From Escallonia rubra (lineage: Eukaryota > Streptophyta > Magnoliopsida > Escalloniales > Escalloniaceae), in contig JAVXUO010001356.1 in NCBI GenBank assembly GCA_033065855.1, forward strand, positions 1 through 64,000: a stretch of DNA of 64,000 nt, given 5' to 3'. The notes beneath the pieces are model-generated. The model was not told where the DNA came from. It saw nothing but the letters and a program-made list of their open reading frames with translations, and ran no database searches. Both the position numbers and the translations under genes were made by a program. Positions 11,420 to 23,160 of the stretch are shown here, in pieces (positions within the stretch are counted from its first letter, which is position 1; each line of letters opens with the position of its first letter).

Positions 11420-12299
11420 CTTGATTATGCTCTTTCCTGATAATAGAGGTCCTATTGACATACCTAATAATACTAAAATGTCAAAAAATTTGTCCCTAGA
11501 GCATAAGAATATTTGACAACTGAGTTCTTGTCACTATAATTAAGTTTTAGTAACAGCAACGATCTATAAATGATTTACAGAATCTCATTTGTCATAATCC
11601 TTTAGTGCCAATAAACAAGCGCGAGAACAAATTTCTGTCACTTTTAGTGTAACAGTCACCACTTTATACTTTCTACTGACAATATGTCTTGTCACTACTG
11701 ACTAGTTTTCTTTGGATGTGTTTCTCAGACAGTTGTTAAGATGCCAAAGAAGACAAGGCTTGCGGGATTATTGGCCAATAAGGAACTCCTCCGCTTGAAC
11801 TCTTGGAGGTGACTGGAGGTCCAAAGCACGAGACTTTGTCAATGTCTGAATACTTTGAGAAGATGAAGACTGGACTCGAGAGAAGATAAGATTGTGGACT
11901 CCAAGCTGTGAAGACTCCTAGTCAATGGCTGAAGAGTGAAACATGTGGCGTACATTATACAGTAACTATTGCAATTAAAGATAGAAATGGTGATAGTCAA
12001 TGCTGTATATATATGTTAATGTTAGTGTTAGATTGTCATGATCAAGTATTAGTATGTATTGTGAGTGAAGTTCAAAACTCAGATGATCTTGTTCTTTGTC
12101 CCATATTAGAGAGATATTAAACTTTCTCACCTTAAAAACTAGTACATGCTACTTTCATTTGAATTATTTTGAGATACTTTGAAAGGCAGCTTGGTAATGC
12201 GCGCTCTTGTATGGTGCGCACGTGGACACCGCTTTAGTGGACGCACTTAGCACTTGGCACGCTTCCTGTGGTCACGCATGGCGGGTTGATTTATGATCT
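11420..12299. other. No recognisable gene
   Basis: It contains scattered TTGTCACT/GTGACA words (about 11530-11710, also left of the SINE), perhaps decayed transposon subterminal repeats. The 70-codon frame at 11908-12120 is unrecognised. Confidence 0.35.
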
Positions 12300-13080
12300 A
12301 ATGCTCCAAAATTTAATTGATTTTCAGAATTGTTTCATTCAGACATTAATTTTTAGTGGCAATTTGGTGACTTTGGAATAATTACGGAAAGGCACTAGAG
12401 TGGTACTTATTTATGAAGTGGTGCCTTTAATAGTTGTGTCTCTTTATGAAAGAGTGACTTTTAGTTTTAAATTAAGGCTATGAAAATTCAGAACATTATC
12501 TTATTTTTTACAATTCCCAGCTTCAAAATCTCGTTCTTCTCTTTCTCAATTGCACACGCAATTCGAAGAGTAATTTTGAAACAAATCTTCAAAATTGCTA
12601 TCTGCAGATTGGTGGGTTTGAGTATTCCTGGAATTGATTTGCCATAAACTTGGTGGCAAACTTGACACGAGTGGGAATAAATATCGCCTTAAAGACAGGG
12701 TCTTTAGAAGCGCCTCAAGTCATGAAATTCTGTTTTCTGCTTCCATTCTGCATATTTATACTACCAGTATCCGTGAAGATGGGGGACAAGAAGAAGATTG
12801 TTCTTCAAATCTCACCAAAGAAGCAACACGAGAAAACAAATTACTTGTGGTAAGAACGGATCAAAGAATAGAGGAGATACTAAGAAAAGTGACGATGACG
12901 ACAAAGACACTGGATTATCTATGTATGTGATTCTATCACTTAGGTAAACAGGCCACTTTGCAAAGAGTTGCAAAGTGAGACTTCACCTGCCGAGCGTAAT
13001 TTATGTTAGTACAGACTTGTAGTTGAGAAAAGCTTGCGAGCAAGGAGAATACAGTGACGACGAAGTTTAGGATCCCATGG
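12300..13080 (+). mobile_element. Old Copia-type remnant (LTR/leader and gag zinc knuckle)
   Basis: A leader-like stretch (GAATAAATATCGCCTTAAAGACA followed by ACGCCTCAAGT-like sequence near 12676-12722) resembles the untranslated leader of Copia elements. Downstream, near 12950-12976, GGHFAKSCK-like coding (GHFAKSC) is typical of a Copia gag zinc knuckle. The rest is too decayed to outline. It is a broken fossil with no clear ends. Confidence 0.4.
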
Positions 13081-13525
13081 CAATTAAGTTACATGTCAGC
13101 TATTGAGGATGTAGGTATACCTACTAGATGCACCATAGAAGAAGTGATGGATTTTTGCCTTGGCAGCTATACTAGTACAGGAAGCACATAACTATTAGGA
13201 GAGCCAAATGTTGTGATGGACTCTTAACCTGAACATGGACATACGTGGTTTGTAGCGTATGTTATTCATTGTACTAGATATTCGACAAACACATGCAATT
13301 TCAATCCTGGTGCTTAGTGTGTGAATTGGTTGGTTTTTTGGTCCGGTCGGTGCTGCGAGTAATCAGATTAGCACTAAAAGAATGGAAGGAAGATTTTTTG
13401 GTCCGGTCGGTACTGCCGGTCATGCAGGAAACCAATACTTGACGAGAAACCAATACATATTTCATACAACATAGTTTACAAGCACTCTCACATAGGGATA
13501 GTTAATCCTCTTATTCTCCACTTCC

Positions 13526-13541
13526 TACTTCTAAGGAAGTA
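13526..13541 (-). promoter_or_regulatory. 3' UTR hairpin-like 16-mer shared with GRP-B
   Basis: TACTTCTAAGGAAGTA, with 6-bp inverted arms TACTTC/GAAGTA, lies 19 bp beyond the GRP-A stop. The identical 16-mer lies beyond the GRP-B stop (43703-43718). Conservation in otherwise diverged 3' UTRs suggests constraint or recency; function is unknown. Confidence 0.45.
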
Positions 13542-13559
13542 GCTACATTTTTTGTTGCT

Positions 13560-14255
13560 TCAGTTGTGAGGCTCTGCCTGCACAGCCTCACCAGCGAAAC
13601 GGCAGCAACCATAGCGGCAACGACCATATCGGCAGTAGCCTCCTCCACCACCATAACCGGGGCGTCCACCATAACCGCCCCCAGGGTACCCTCCATAACC
13701 GCCCCTCGGGGACCCTCCCCCTCCATAACCGCCCCTCGGGTACCCTCCCCCTCCATAACCACCGCCGGGATATCCTCCATATCCACCGCCGGGATATCCT
13801 CCATATCCTCCTCCTGGATACTTGGCCTCTTTTACCCCATTTGCATCCTTTGTTGCCTCAGCTGCAAATCAAACACATGCATGTTAACGGAGAAACCTCA
13901 AGAATGTCTAAAGTGTAAGTACATAACCCAAAAGAAGATGCGCCTACGTACTAGACTAGTTAGCATAAAAATAAACCAGAAAGCATCAGCAATGTTAACA
14001 GTATTAAGGCGGAGAACACAATGCCTGGTTGCCGCTGTTTATGCGCCACTTTAGGTAGTGGACGCCATGAATGATGCGACTCCAGGAGTTGAAACAAGAT
14101 AACTATATCACTTAATCATGGAAACATGGCTAAAGCTTACTGTTTACGGTGGATTTAGTGGCAGTCTCAGCCAAATCCCTAGCCGCAGCGTCGGAGGATA
14201 TGAGAAGAAAAATAGCCAATAAAAGGCCAAGATAGATAATTGCCTTGGAAACCAT
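13560..14255 (-). CDS. Glycine-rich secreted protein GRP-A (two exons, 138 aa)
   Basis: Exon 1 is 14141-14255 and exon 2 is 13560-13861, with the minus-strand intron between them (GTAAGC donor, TTTGCAG acceptor, phase 1). Exon 1 encodes a signal peptide, MVSKAIIYLGLLLAIFLLIS, with likely cleavage after SSDAAA, then RDLAETATKSTVN. Exon 2 begins TEATKDANGVKEAKYPGGGY, continues as GGY/GGGYP repeats, and ends in a Cys-rich tail (CRYGRCRYGCC) and FAGEAVQAEPHN. This matches plant AtGRP3-type glycine-rich proteins, small apoplastic proteins thought to act in the cell wall and in ligand-like interactions with wall-associated kinases. Start, splice sites, frame and stop are all intact. The paralogue GRP-B has the same exon lengths to within three bases. 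The function is inferred from the family. Confidence 0.9.
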
Positions 14256-14337
14256 TTTTTCACCAAAAGTTTATCCTCTTTCTAACTCGCTAATACTCAA
14301 GTGCTGAAGGATAAAAAATACTAGCGTGCTGGTCTCA

Positions 14338-14344
14338 ATTTATA
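14338..14344 (-). promoter_or_regulatory. TATA box of GRP-A
   Basis: The minus strand reads TATAAAT, 83-89 bp upstream of the ATG. The flanking promoter has blocks shared with GRP-B, for example GATGGCCCATGAT and GAGTGATTAG. Confidence 0.7.
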
Positions 14345-16629
14345 GAAAGAGATTCAAGCTGTGGAGAGACGACAGTGGGGAGGTGGAGGGGTGGGTGGGG
14401 GGTGGTGACATTTAATAGATGGCCCATGATACAGTTGGCTGTTGATGAGTGATTAGTTTTGAAACTATAAAAATCGGCCTTATCGCGGCTGCATTCCCTC
14501 TGTACCAAGTCAAAGTCCTTTTTTTGTACTTGCATTCGGAGTATGTTTGCTTTTTCATAGAAAAGCTATGACTAATCCTATCCTATTATCAAAGCACAAA
14601 CGCCTTTTATCAAACGACTATCCATTTTTAAGTGATTGTACTGCAGCAGTACCATGTGCTTTGTCAGTCCTCAAACACGCTTTGCCATCAGGGCTTGTGT
14701 TTTTCCGTCCTTTGGCCCAAACACTGGCCATAAAAATCTGTTTACCATGTTTCTCGATCATTGCAGCAATTAGCAGGGGATTAATGACAAGGGAAAATCG
14801 GGTACGGGAGCCAGCACAGGATCCTGCGACACTGTTTTCATGTTGAATGAAAATTACATCCGCTTACTCTCTCTCTCTCTCTCTCTCCTACCCATCAAAG
14901 CTTTACATAGGATAGACATTGAGTCACAACCGTCACCGATAAACTTTGGCTCCTACCCGGGTTGTATGAATCTTTCTTCAATCTCGTGTATAGTAACAAT
15001 TAATATCCAATTGAAAACTCATAAACCAAAACATCAAAAACAAATCTGTAGCAGATTTAAGCTCCCCACACGTCCGAGATATTTAGGAACCTTTGCTGGG
15101 AGAGTTAAATCAGATCATCAGATTGGGAGTTTTCTCAGTTTGCCTTGTTCTGTGCTGCCTATCCCGGCCAAATTAAAGTCGCCTTTTTCTTCTTTGGTTT
15201 GGTTTGCCTTCTATGCGGAGTTGGAGAAAGAAACGAGAAAGTGAGCTCCTTTTAATCTTAGTGGTGTCGTTACAGCATGTCTCACACCCGATTGCCTGTG
15301 GTGACAAACTGTATTAATTTACCGATGATGTAAACTCCTTCATTTTCCTTCTACTAAATTTAAAGGTATGAATTACTTATATCTTCAACATAGCACTACA
15401 TACCGAGATATCTCTAGTTCTAAGATTACCAAGACCATAAAAGATAGACCTTCCTTTCTTCTTCTTTTGCAAAACAATTCACATGAGCGGAAAACACGAC
15501 CAAATATCGAAATGTTTCAGATTTTTACTTCGTTCTTTACTTTTCTGCTAACCAAATTATATTGTCAAATGCTACTTTTTTTGGGGGGAGCGGGGGGAAT
15601 AGTTGGAAGGAAACTTGGGTGGTGTCCTCTTCAAACTTAAGGTAAAATATAGGAAACGTTCCAAAAGATTGATAGAAGGAAGTTTCCTCCATTCTTGCCC
15701 GCTTGGTCACTGTCCTATCTAATCCATAGCAGGATTTTTCAATCATTTACTGAAACTTAAAGAAATCTAGTCGCTCGTGTCGTGCATGGATTTGCATGGC
15801 ATTTATGACATTAATATGACAATATGGTCCTGCTGTTCATCTAGATTCAGATGCAAAGTTGAACATTGCAACATGACTTTTGGACCACATGACCAATTTG
15901 GAACTGTAAAATAGGGGTATGCTTAAACTAGTATATCAAGGGCCTCGAACATTATTGTGAATCATTTAAGGGTTCGCAATGATCCAAGAGATCAGGGACC
16001 CTCAAAGAGTATGGACAGAGAACAAGTAGAGGGCCATTCTGTGACTCAACGAGTCAAAGAGACTGCAAGCGATACCCATCTTTAACTCCAGGTACAATAC
16101 CTTCAATTTAGCTCCTAGTCAACGAGTTCAACTATCTCTTATCCTTTGCAGGGGCGGTGAGATTGGCTACCGGTGGATTAAGTGTTCGTGATCTTCAGTC
16201 GATCCGGATCCCCTGCTATTATTGTCCCAGAACTGTCGCTAAGGATGTCATTTGTTAGTATTGAGTTTCGACGATAAACAACACTCTTACTTTTATATAT
16301 TGACAAAACCAAGAGATTATCCATTTCGGGTCTTCGTAGCCCATGTGTCTTTCGTATTATCTTTTGATCTTTTTCCTGTTCGGTAGTTGTTTATGTTCAA
16401 AAGTAAACTTTTAATGTAATAATTTCTTCACGGTGAGATTTTTCTTTGCCTCCCCTTGAAAGCTTCTCTAAAAATAGAAACTAGATTAAACATAAAGAAA
16501 TCGAACGTGCCCACGAAGATTTTGGTTCATGTTGATGATGATCACAGGTACAATGATTTAGTTGTAAACCTGAAATCACGGTTATAATCGATTGAAAGGA
16601 AAGTCAATACATTGAAGAAACAAAATGAC
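14345..16629. other. GRP-A upstream region and intergenic sequence
   Basis: The first ~180 bp matches the GRP-B promoter. A (CT)n microsatellite lies at 14877-14888 and a partial MITE at 14941-15006. Sequence near 15955-16080 is a diverged copy of 59206-59310. No gene is recognised. Confidence 0.4.
14941..15006. repeat. MITE family M1, copy 2 (one arm)
   Basis: It begins AAACTTTGGCTCCTACCCGG, the same 20 bases that open the copy at 29911, and continues through GTATAGTAACAATTAATA. The second arm is missing. Confidence 0.6.
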
Positions 16630-16632
16630 TTA

Positions 16633-17833
16633 GAGTGTGTTTGGAACCATAGAATTGATGGGATTTCATTTCAAATCCTCAAATTTTGTTGTTTGGAACA
16701 TTAAAAAAAGGAATTGAAATTGGATTTGATGGGATTTGACTGGATTTGTTTCTATAGTGTGAAATCCGATGAAAAATGGTCGGATTTCATGGGATTTCGA
16801 TTTACTTGAATTAAAACTAATTATTTACCTATCTTACCCTTTTTCTGGATCTCTCCAATAATGAACCCACCACCCCATCTTCATTGCCATTACCGCCACA
16901 CCACTTTTACTACCACCACCGGCACCACTACTGCCACTACTACCACCACCGGTACCATTGCTGCCACCACCACCGCTACCACTACTGTCGCCACCACCAC
17001 GCCACTGCCACCACTACTACCACTATCGCTCCACCACAACACCCGCTAACACTACCGTCACCACCACCACCGCCGCCATTACCCTTCACCACCACTACGG
17101 CCAGTACTACCACAACTACCACCGTCGCCATCACTACTGCCACCACCACCGCCATTGCATCCCCCACCACTACAGCCACCACCGCCAGTACTGCCACCAC
17201 CATCGCCACCACCACCACTGCCACCACAACCATCACCACCACTGTCGCCACCACAGCCACTGCCACCACAGCCATCAATAATGCCACCACCACTACCATC
17301 GCCGCCACTACTGCCACCACCACATCATCACCACTATTGCCACCATCATCGACGTCACCACTATTGCCGCCAACACCACCGCCACCACCACTATTGCCAC
17401 CACCGCCATCAACATCACTACTGTCACCACCGCCGTCACCACTGTTGCCACCACCATCACCACTACTGCTACCGGCATCACTATTGGCGTCAGTGGATGA
17501 CCACCACTACCATCATTACCATCACTTGACCACCCCACCACTTCCATCGTCGATGTTGCTACCCCGTGCAATGCCGCCGCCACCACCACCACCACCATGT
17601 GGTGGCACTAGCCCACTTGAAACTACTTACCGTAATTTATTTTTCATTGTAAGTTAAGGATATAATTATCTAAAAATTTATTACCTTTCCATTTCCTCTG
17701 TTCTCCAAACACAAAATTAGAATTCCGTGATTTGAATTCTCTTTCGTTCCAAACAAAAAAAAGTGAATTGAATTCCAAATCCAATTCCAAATCTGAAATT
17801 CAAATCCTAAAAGAATTGGTTCCAAATGGACCC
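16633..17833. mobile_element. PIF/Harbinger (Tourist-like) element with triplet-repeat interior
   Basis: The termini are GAGTGTGTTTGGAACC and, inverted, GGGTCCATTTGGAACC, flanked by TTA on both sides (16630-16632, 17834-17836). TTA duplications and GTTTGG-type ends are diagnostic of Tourist/PIF elements. Both ends then carry related GGATTTGAAATT/GAATTGGAATT-like sequence. No transposase is present, so the element is non-autonomous. It is 1201 bp, long for a Tourist MITE because of the internal repeat array. Confidence 0.8.
16861..17620. repeat. Imperfect (CCA/ACC/GCC) triplet array
   Basis: About 760 bp of degenerate ACC-GCC-ACT triplets. Every open frame across it (for example Thr- or His-rich ones) is a by-product of the repeat and has no supportable protein. 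Confidence 0.9.
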
Positions 17834-17836
17834 TTA

Positions 17837-18091
17837 AAGTCTGAAGTTGTATTTTTGTTGAGTTATACTTTTCTTCTTTTCTATCCTTCCTTCTGTTCAT
17901 CCCTTGAATGTAGCCGATTTGCAACTGCTGGAAACTGCTTGCCTGAAGTAACTAACTTAGGCGGTCGATTGGCTCTCTTCAATCGATAGCCATAGAAAAT
18001 CGTTCCAATGTCTCTAACAAATAAGCTTTACGTTGCTATTAACTGCCATCTGCCGTTAATAGTCGCATATAACAAATAACCATCATAATAA
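17837..18091. other. Short spacer, no gene
   Basis: Sequence between the PIF and Stowaway elements. I see nothing in it. Confidence 0.4.
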
Positions 18092-18093
18092 TA

Positions 18094-18392
18094 CTCCCTC
18101 CATCTCTAAATAATTGATCGTGTTTGACTTACACGCTTATTTATGATATGAGTTATATTTTATGAATTTCTCATTCTACCCCAAGAGAGAGAGAGAAAGA
18201 GAGAGGAAGAAAGTGTGCAGGAGAGAGAAAAATGAATTGATGGAGGATTAAATATGGAGAGATAAATAGAATAAAATGTAAGAAGGGTAAACATGAAAAA
18301 ATACCTATGAAATCTTTTTTAATTCGAAAACTGATTAATTTTTTATTACAGTTCAAAAATAAAATATATTAATTAATTAAGGATGAAGGGAG
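18094..18392. mobile_element. Stowaway MITE (Tc1/mariner type)
   Basis: The termini CTCCCTCCATCTCTAAATAA and, inverted, CTCCCTTCATCCTTAATTAA are the classic plant Stowaway ends. They are flanked by TA on both sides. The element is 299 bp and non-coding. Confidence 0.85.
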
Positions 18393-18394
18393 TA

Positions 18395-18676
18395 ACTCTC
18401 AATCAATCGAATAAGCATTAAAGTCAGTGGCATGTGATTTATGTCCTTGACCCTTTACTTTATACACACGTTTAATCCTCATTGAGCAATGCTAAAAATC
18501 ATATTCTTACATGCCAAGATTGCTCCATGACTTCTGCAAAATACATAAGCGTACAACTCAATAAAGTCTCAGTCTCTACCCGATTAAATTAGGATTTGAA
18601 TTTGAATTTAGGCCGTTACCTATTCTTACATGATCAATCAATACATGTCTTGAACTAGGACTCCTCACGTAATCGA
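18395..18676. other. Short spacer, no gene
   Basis: AT-rich; nothing recognised. Confidence 0.4.
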
Positions 18677-18685
18677 TAGGTTTTA

Positions 18686-19872
18686 GGGTTAATTACACCT
18701 ATGTCCCTGAGGTTTGGGTGAAATTACAGTCAAGGACACAAAGTTTCAAAAGGTAACATACCGTGACCACAAACGTTAAAAATGTAACACTTATGTCCAT
18801 CCGTTAGGGTTCCGTCCAAAAAGTGTATTTTTTTCATGATGTCATCATTATGTATTTTCAAAATGGCAATACTGCCCTTGTACTGTATAGAAAAATATAT
18901 ATTGAATAATTTTTATAATTTTGTCAGATCTTTTAATTTGAAAATTAGGGTTTTCAATTAGGATTGTCCTTAGGGTTCTTAAATTAGGATTTTCAAACTT
19001 CAATTTAGGGCTTGTAAAATTAGTATCCTTAAAAATTAACTTCAAATTAAAGTTTGTAAAATTAGTACACTTGAAAGCTAGGGTTTAAAAATTTTGCTTT
19101 AACAAACCCTAATTTGAAAATTAGGGTTAAAAACACACATACTATCTCACAAATACACCCCCTCCCCCGGCGGCGCCACCCGCTCCCCCTCCCTCCCCCT
19201 TCCTCGCCAATGCACCACCTTCACATCATCCCAAGACCATATGGCACCACTGCAACACCTAGGATCCACCACTGCGTCAAGGTTTGGGGCGGGGTTAGGC
19301 ACTGCATTTCCGCAACCTTGTTGCAGCGGGGTTGGGCTCCTCATTTCGACAACCTTGTTACGGCGAGGTTGGGCTTCGCAACGTTGGGCTAAGGAAAAGG
19401 CTTCGTCGGGGTTGGGAGCAAAAGGGGCTGCTGGCGGGGTGGGGTGATGCAGGTGGTTGCTGATGGGGTGGGGGATGTCTTGGTGGCCGGTGCTATGGAA
19501 GAGAGAAGATGAATTTGAGAGGCATTTGGTGGAGAGGAATCTGTGAGAATTGGTGTTTGGGATTGTGGGAGATTTTGAAGGCCTTTGGTGGGTGGGTCAA
19601 AGGTGGCTTCGTGATGGCGGCGCGGTGAAGGTGGTGTCAACGCTGGCGTCGTGCGGTGGTGCTGTGGTGGAAGATTACAAAGAAGAAAGGTAAACCCTTT
19701 CATGGGCAAATCAGGAATTGCAAACTTAGTTAGGGGCAATTTGGTCTTTTGTTGTAAACCGTTAAGTATTTGAGTATTCTGTTAGGTCAAAGGACATAAG
19801 TGCCTATTTTCCAAACTTATGGACACGCGTGTAGTTTCACCCAAACCTCAGGGACATAAGTGTAATTAACCC
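18686..19872. mobile_element. Mutator-like element, non-autonomous (MULE-1)
   Basis: The termini GGGTTAATTACACCTATGTC and, inverted, GGGTTAATTACACTTATGTC stay alike for about 43 bp (through CTGAGGTTTGGGTGAAA). The 9-bp flanks TAGGTTTTA and TAGGTTCTA (18677-18685, 19873-19881) match at 8 of 9. Nine-bp duplications point to Mutator. The interior has AAATTAGGG-type repeats (about 18930-19130) and a GC-rich half (19150-19730). The GC-rich half may be captured host sequence, but I recognise no gene in it. Confidence 0.8.
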
Positions 19873-19976
19873 TAGGTTCTATTATCCTCCAATTATGACT
19901 CTCTCACTTTCTTAAAGTAATTCAGTGAATGTAAAGTAATATCTTGCACCTAGGTGTGGGTTTATGATAAATTCTA

Positions 19977-20920
19977 GGGATAATTGCATAAAATACCCTT
20001 GTGGTTTGGAGTAGTTGCAAAAAGACTCCTGAAGTTACACAAGTTGCAAATGACCTCCTATGGTATTAATTTTATTGCAACCGTTAGAGAAATCGTCCAG
20101 ATTGACGGAGCGTGATATTCACTCTCTTAAAAAATGCATTTGATAAATTTTAATATATTAAAAAGACTAAATTACCTTCATTTTTTTTCTCTCCCACCCA
20201 AGTCCCATTCTCTTCTCCATTCCAGTCAAACCCTAACCTTAGCCACCACCTCACAAACCGAAACCCTAGCCGCCACCCCCACCCAGCCCCATCTACCACC
20301 ACCACCGCCGATTTCGGCCACCACACAGCCCTGAAAACCCACCACAAACCCTCTCCCGCCGCCGCCGCTAGCGCCTTCATCAACTGGAGCCAAGTGCGTC
20401 GCCACCACAGGTCCTTTCCACTGACCGCGAACTCGCATCGCCATCCCCGTCATCATCCCCACATCTTACATCGCCGCTCGCCGCGCCATCAACCCAACAA
20501 CTTGCGCCGCCACCAAGCCCTCCATCAACCCTAGCCAATTACCCTGGTGCCTGCCCCACTATCTTTTCTAATTTAGAAACCCTAAATCGATCAAGCCACC
20601 ATGACCTACGTCGTCGCCCGCCAACCCTACTATCAACCCCATCCATTTTCGCTTACACCCCCATCTTGATCCACCACCACGAGCTTAGCCCTGCCCTTTT
20701 GCCCCCTGCCAAATACCAACACTATTCAATACAAGGAAAGACCCCAGAGCTACAATTAGTTTATATATAGAGGGGCAATTTTGGCATTTTTATCATTCCG
20801 TGACAGGAATTGACGGGTGCAACACATTTGTATGTTTAGGTGTTTTCTCCCAACTTGTGTAACTTCAGGAGTCTTTTTGCAACTACCCCAAACTACAGGG
20901 GTATTTTATGCAATTATCCC
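19977..20920. mobile_element. Mutator-like element, non-autonomous (MULE-2)
   Basis: Terminal inverted repeats of about 70 bp begin GGGATAATTGCATAAAATAC on both ends, with about three mismatches. The flanks are a perfect 9-bp duplication, TAAATTCTA (19968-19976, 20921-20929). The interior (20190-20700) is C-rich and Pack-MULE-like in composition, but no protein is recognised. Confidence 0.85.
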
Positions 20921-20929
20921 TAAATTCTA

Positions 20930-22130
20930 TAGCAGATTTACTTATTGATGTCAATTGGAACCTTTGGCGATGATTATTGTAGGTGATAATATTTGGGCCT
21001 TTGCGATATCTTTTTTTATAGTGACCACAAATTTCAAATTAATGACGTGGGGTGCAATCGGCATTTTAATAGAAGTGGGGGGTAGTTTTGGAGAAACTTA
21101 TAACTAAATGAGTTGCTATGCAGAAATTAATTAAAAGTAATTTAAAAACTAATTCTAATCATTCTAAAACTCTACCTAATCAATGTTGTAACACCCCAAA
21201 GCCTGAGGCTAGTTTTACGGTTTAAAAATTTTTAATTATTTATCTGACCTTTAGCGACAATATGGTGAGCAATATTTTTTGACAACTTTAGCGACATTTT
21301 TTTTAAACGAAATGTTGTAGATTAGTAGAGCTGAGCGTTGTAGTTTATGACTGACCCTTAAGAAGCTGAGCGTACGTCTTACTAGCTAATCTAATGCCAT
21401 TATTCCAGAATTGAAGTGGAAAAACTTGAAGACTAATATCTTTAAGAAGCTACATGTTTTTTATAGTAAAGATTATTGCAGTAAGAAGCTGCGTATGTTT
21501 ATCTACCGACATTTAGCACTTTGTGCAAAGACTTTGAAAGCCTACTGAAAAACAATTTTGACAAGCCATGTCCCCGAAATCAAAGCTAAAACTAAATGCC
21601 TGGACATGGATGATGATATGAAAAAGGGAAGATAGTCAAGAGCCACGACGTGAGGTTTATTGCTGCAAAATAAAAAATGGGAGTACAGGTAACACGTAGC
21701 AGTGTAACATCAGTTGATTTTTGTTGTGTTTCCTTTTTTTTCCTTTTATGGTTCCAGGGTACGTCAGATTTGACATCAATGTTGGTCAAGTGCTTCCAAC
21801 TAATTTTGAACTAACTTCTATATCAGAGAATGGTTGTTGAAGTCTTTTGAAGGCCTTGGGGATTTTAATGATGTCCGTTATATATTGTATAGTTCAGGAT
21901 CATTTATCTATTAGATCAGAAAGGTTGAGGAGACAAAACTAGAGACAAATTAAGGGAAGTAAATGAATATTTAACAAGATATTCAATGGTGCTAGATTAT
22001 CGCGACAATAGTTTTAAATTACCCAATGTTTATCATTAACCATGATATAGTAGTACGTTTTGAACATTTACATACACAAGATGATATAACGACTCATGTT
22101 CGCAAGTCTTCAAGTTTAGGTTGCTTAGAA
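20930..22130. other. No recognisable gene
   Basis: AT-rich. Near 21140-21185 it shares CTAATCATTCTAAAACTC-like sequence with 39720-39760. At 21188 TGTAACACCCC resembles a Gypsy LTR terminus, but no LTR can be outlined. Confidence 0.35.
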
Positions 22131-22135
22131 GAACA

Positions 22136-22838
22136 TGTTGGAATATTTTAATAAAATAAAATGTACATTATAGCATTGTTATTATATTGCAAATTATGGC
22201 CATATGTATTTACTTACATGTAAATTATGAAATGAGTTACAAAAGCAATAATGAGTATTATTAACTCAATTGTGTTTATGGTGCATATAATATACTTTAT
22301 TATTTGGCATTATTGGGAATGGTTATGATCCATGAGTTACAAAGGTTTTTAAGCTTACTTATGTTACTAATAAATGGATTATGATTGGTCATCTATATAA
22401 GGCCATGTGGTGTGACATAGAAAAACTCTTGAAGCTTGTATGCTTCGAAACTTAGTTCTCTACTCTACTACCAAGATGTATTTTTCTTTATATTTATTTT
22501 TTATATTTTATACGTGGGTAACGTGATCGTGGACTGGTTCATATTGTCTTCCTGTGGACGTACACATGGAGGAGACATAGCTGCGTCAATGGGTTTTATC
22601 TTGGAGACATTATCTGCCGTCAACACCTGCACGTAGGGAGGCGATAACGTCTTTAGGACAGTGACTCTGTCACGACTCTCACGGACGAGCAATTTTATAT
22701 CATTTTACTGCTTTAGATTACATAATTTTATCAAGAGTTCATATAGAATTACTTTCAATTACTTTGCTACGTTTAATATCTTGTTATTGCTAATATTTTG
22801 TTGTAGAAAATACAAATTAAAGCCTAAATCTTTCAACA
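22136..22838 (+). repeat. 5' LTR (703 bp)
   Basis: Begins TGTTGGAATA and ends TTTCAACA. It contains a TATATAAGG box near 22393-22402 and a transcript-like leader. It has a ~37-bp segment, starting after TATATAAGG, that the 3' LTR lacks. Confidence 0.9.
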
Positions 22839-22920
22839 CCTAAAGACGTTATTGGTTTTGATTTGTATAGTTTTCAATTTTTATTTTTTGAAAGAGTGAA
22901 GAGAGATTTGGAAGCTAGAA

Positions 22921-23160
22921 ATGGCGATTCGTGTTTTCAGCTCCATCACAACCCATTGCTCCAGCTCGGTCAGAGGTGTTTCTGTTGGAAATCATTTCAT
23001 TCCCCACCAAAAAGGTTGAGAGGGGTGGGGAAGATGCCTTCTTCGTGAGCTCCTTCAGTGGGGGAGTGTCGTTGCTGATGGTGTCTCTGGGTGGGCCGAA
23101 AAGAATGTTGATCCTGCACAGTTCTCTAGGGAAATGATGACTAAAGCTTCAGCTTTGGTG
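22921..23160 (+). pseudogene. Captured 5' coding part of a chloroplast PP2C (PBCP-like)
   Basis: The fragment opens at an ATG with a transit-peptide-like start, MAIRVFSSITTHCSSSV. Separate stretches then match the N-terminal region of plant PBCP-type protein phosphatase 2C: VERGGEDAFFVSS and VADGVSGWAEKNVDPAQFSR, the latter containing the metal-binding DG motif. PBCP dephosphorylates photosystem II core proteins in the chloroplast. The segment covers the first quarter or so of the protein and stops abruptly at the HSP70 joint. It is a host gene fragment carried inside an LTR element and is treated as a broken passenger. Family assignment is from memory of the conserved motifs, with good confidence. 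Confidence 0.8.

Noticed and set aside
16884-17657. 257-codon His/Thr/Pro-rich frame
   Set aside because: Generated by the imperfect ACC/GCC triplet array inside a Tourist-like element.
19389-19739. 116-codon Pro/Thr-rich minus frame in MULE-1
   Set aside because: Low-complexity composition; no domain recognised, although captured sequence cannot be excluded.
21185-21240. TGTAACACCCC, a possible Gypsy LTR terminus
   Set aside because: No opposite terminus, primer site or paired LTR nearby; too short to call.
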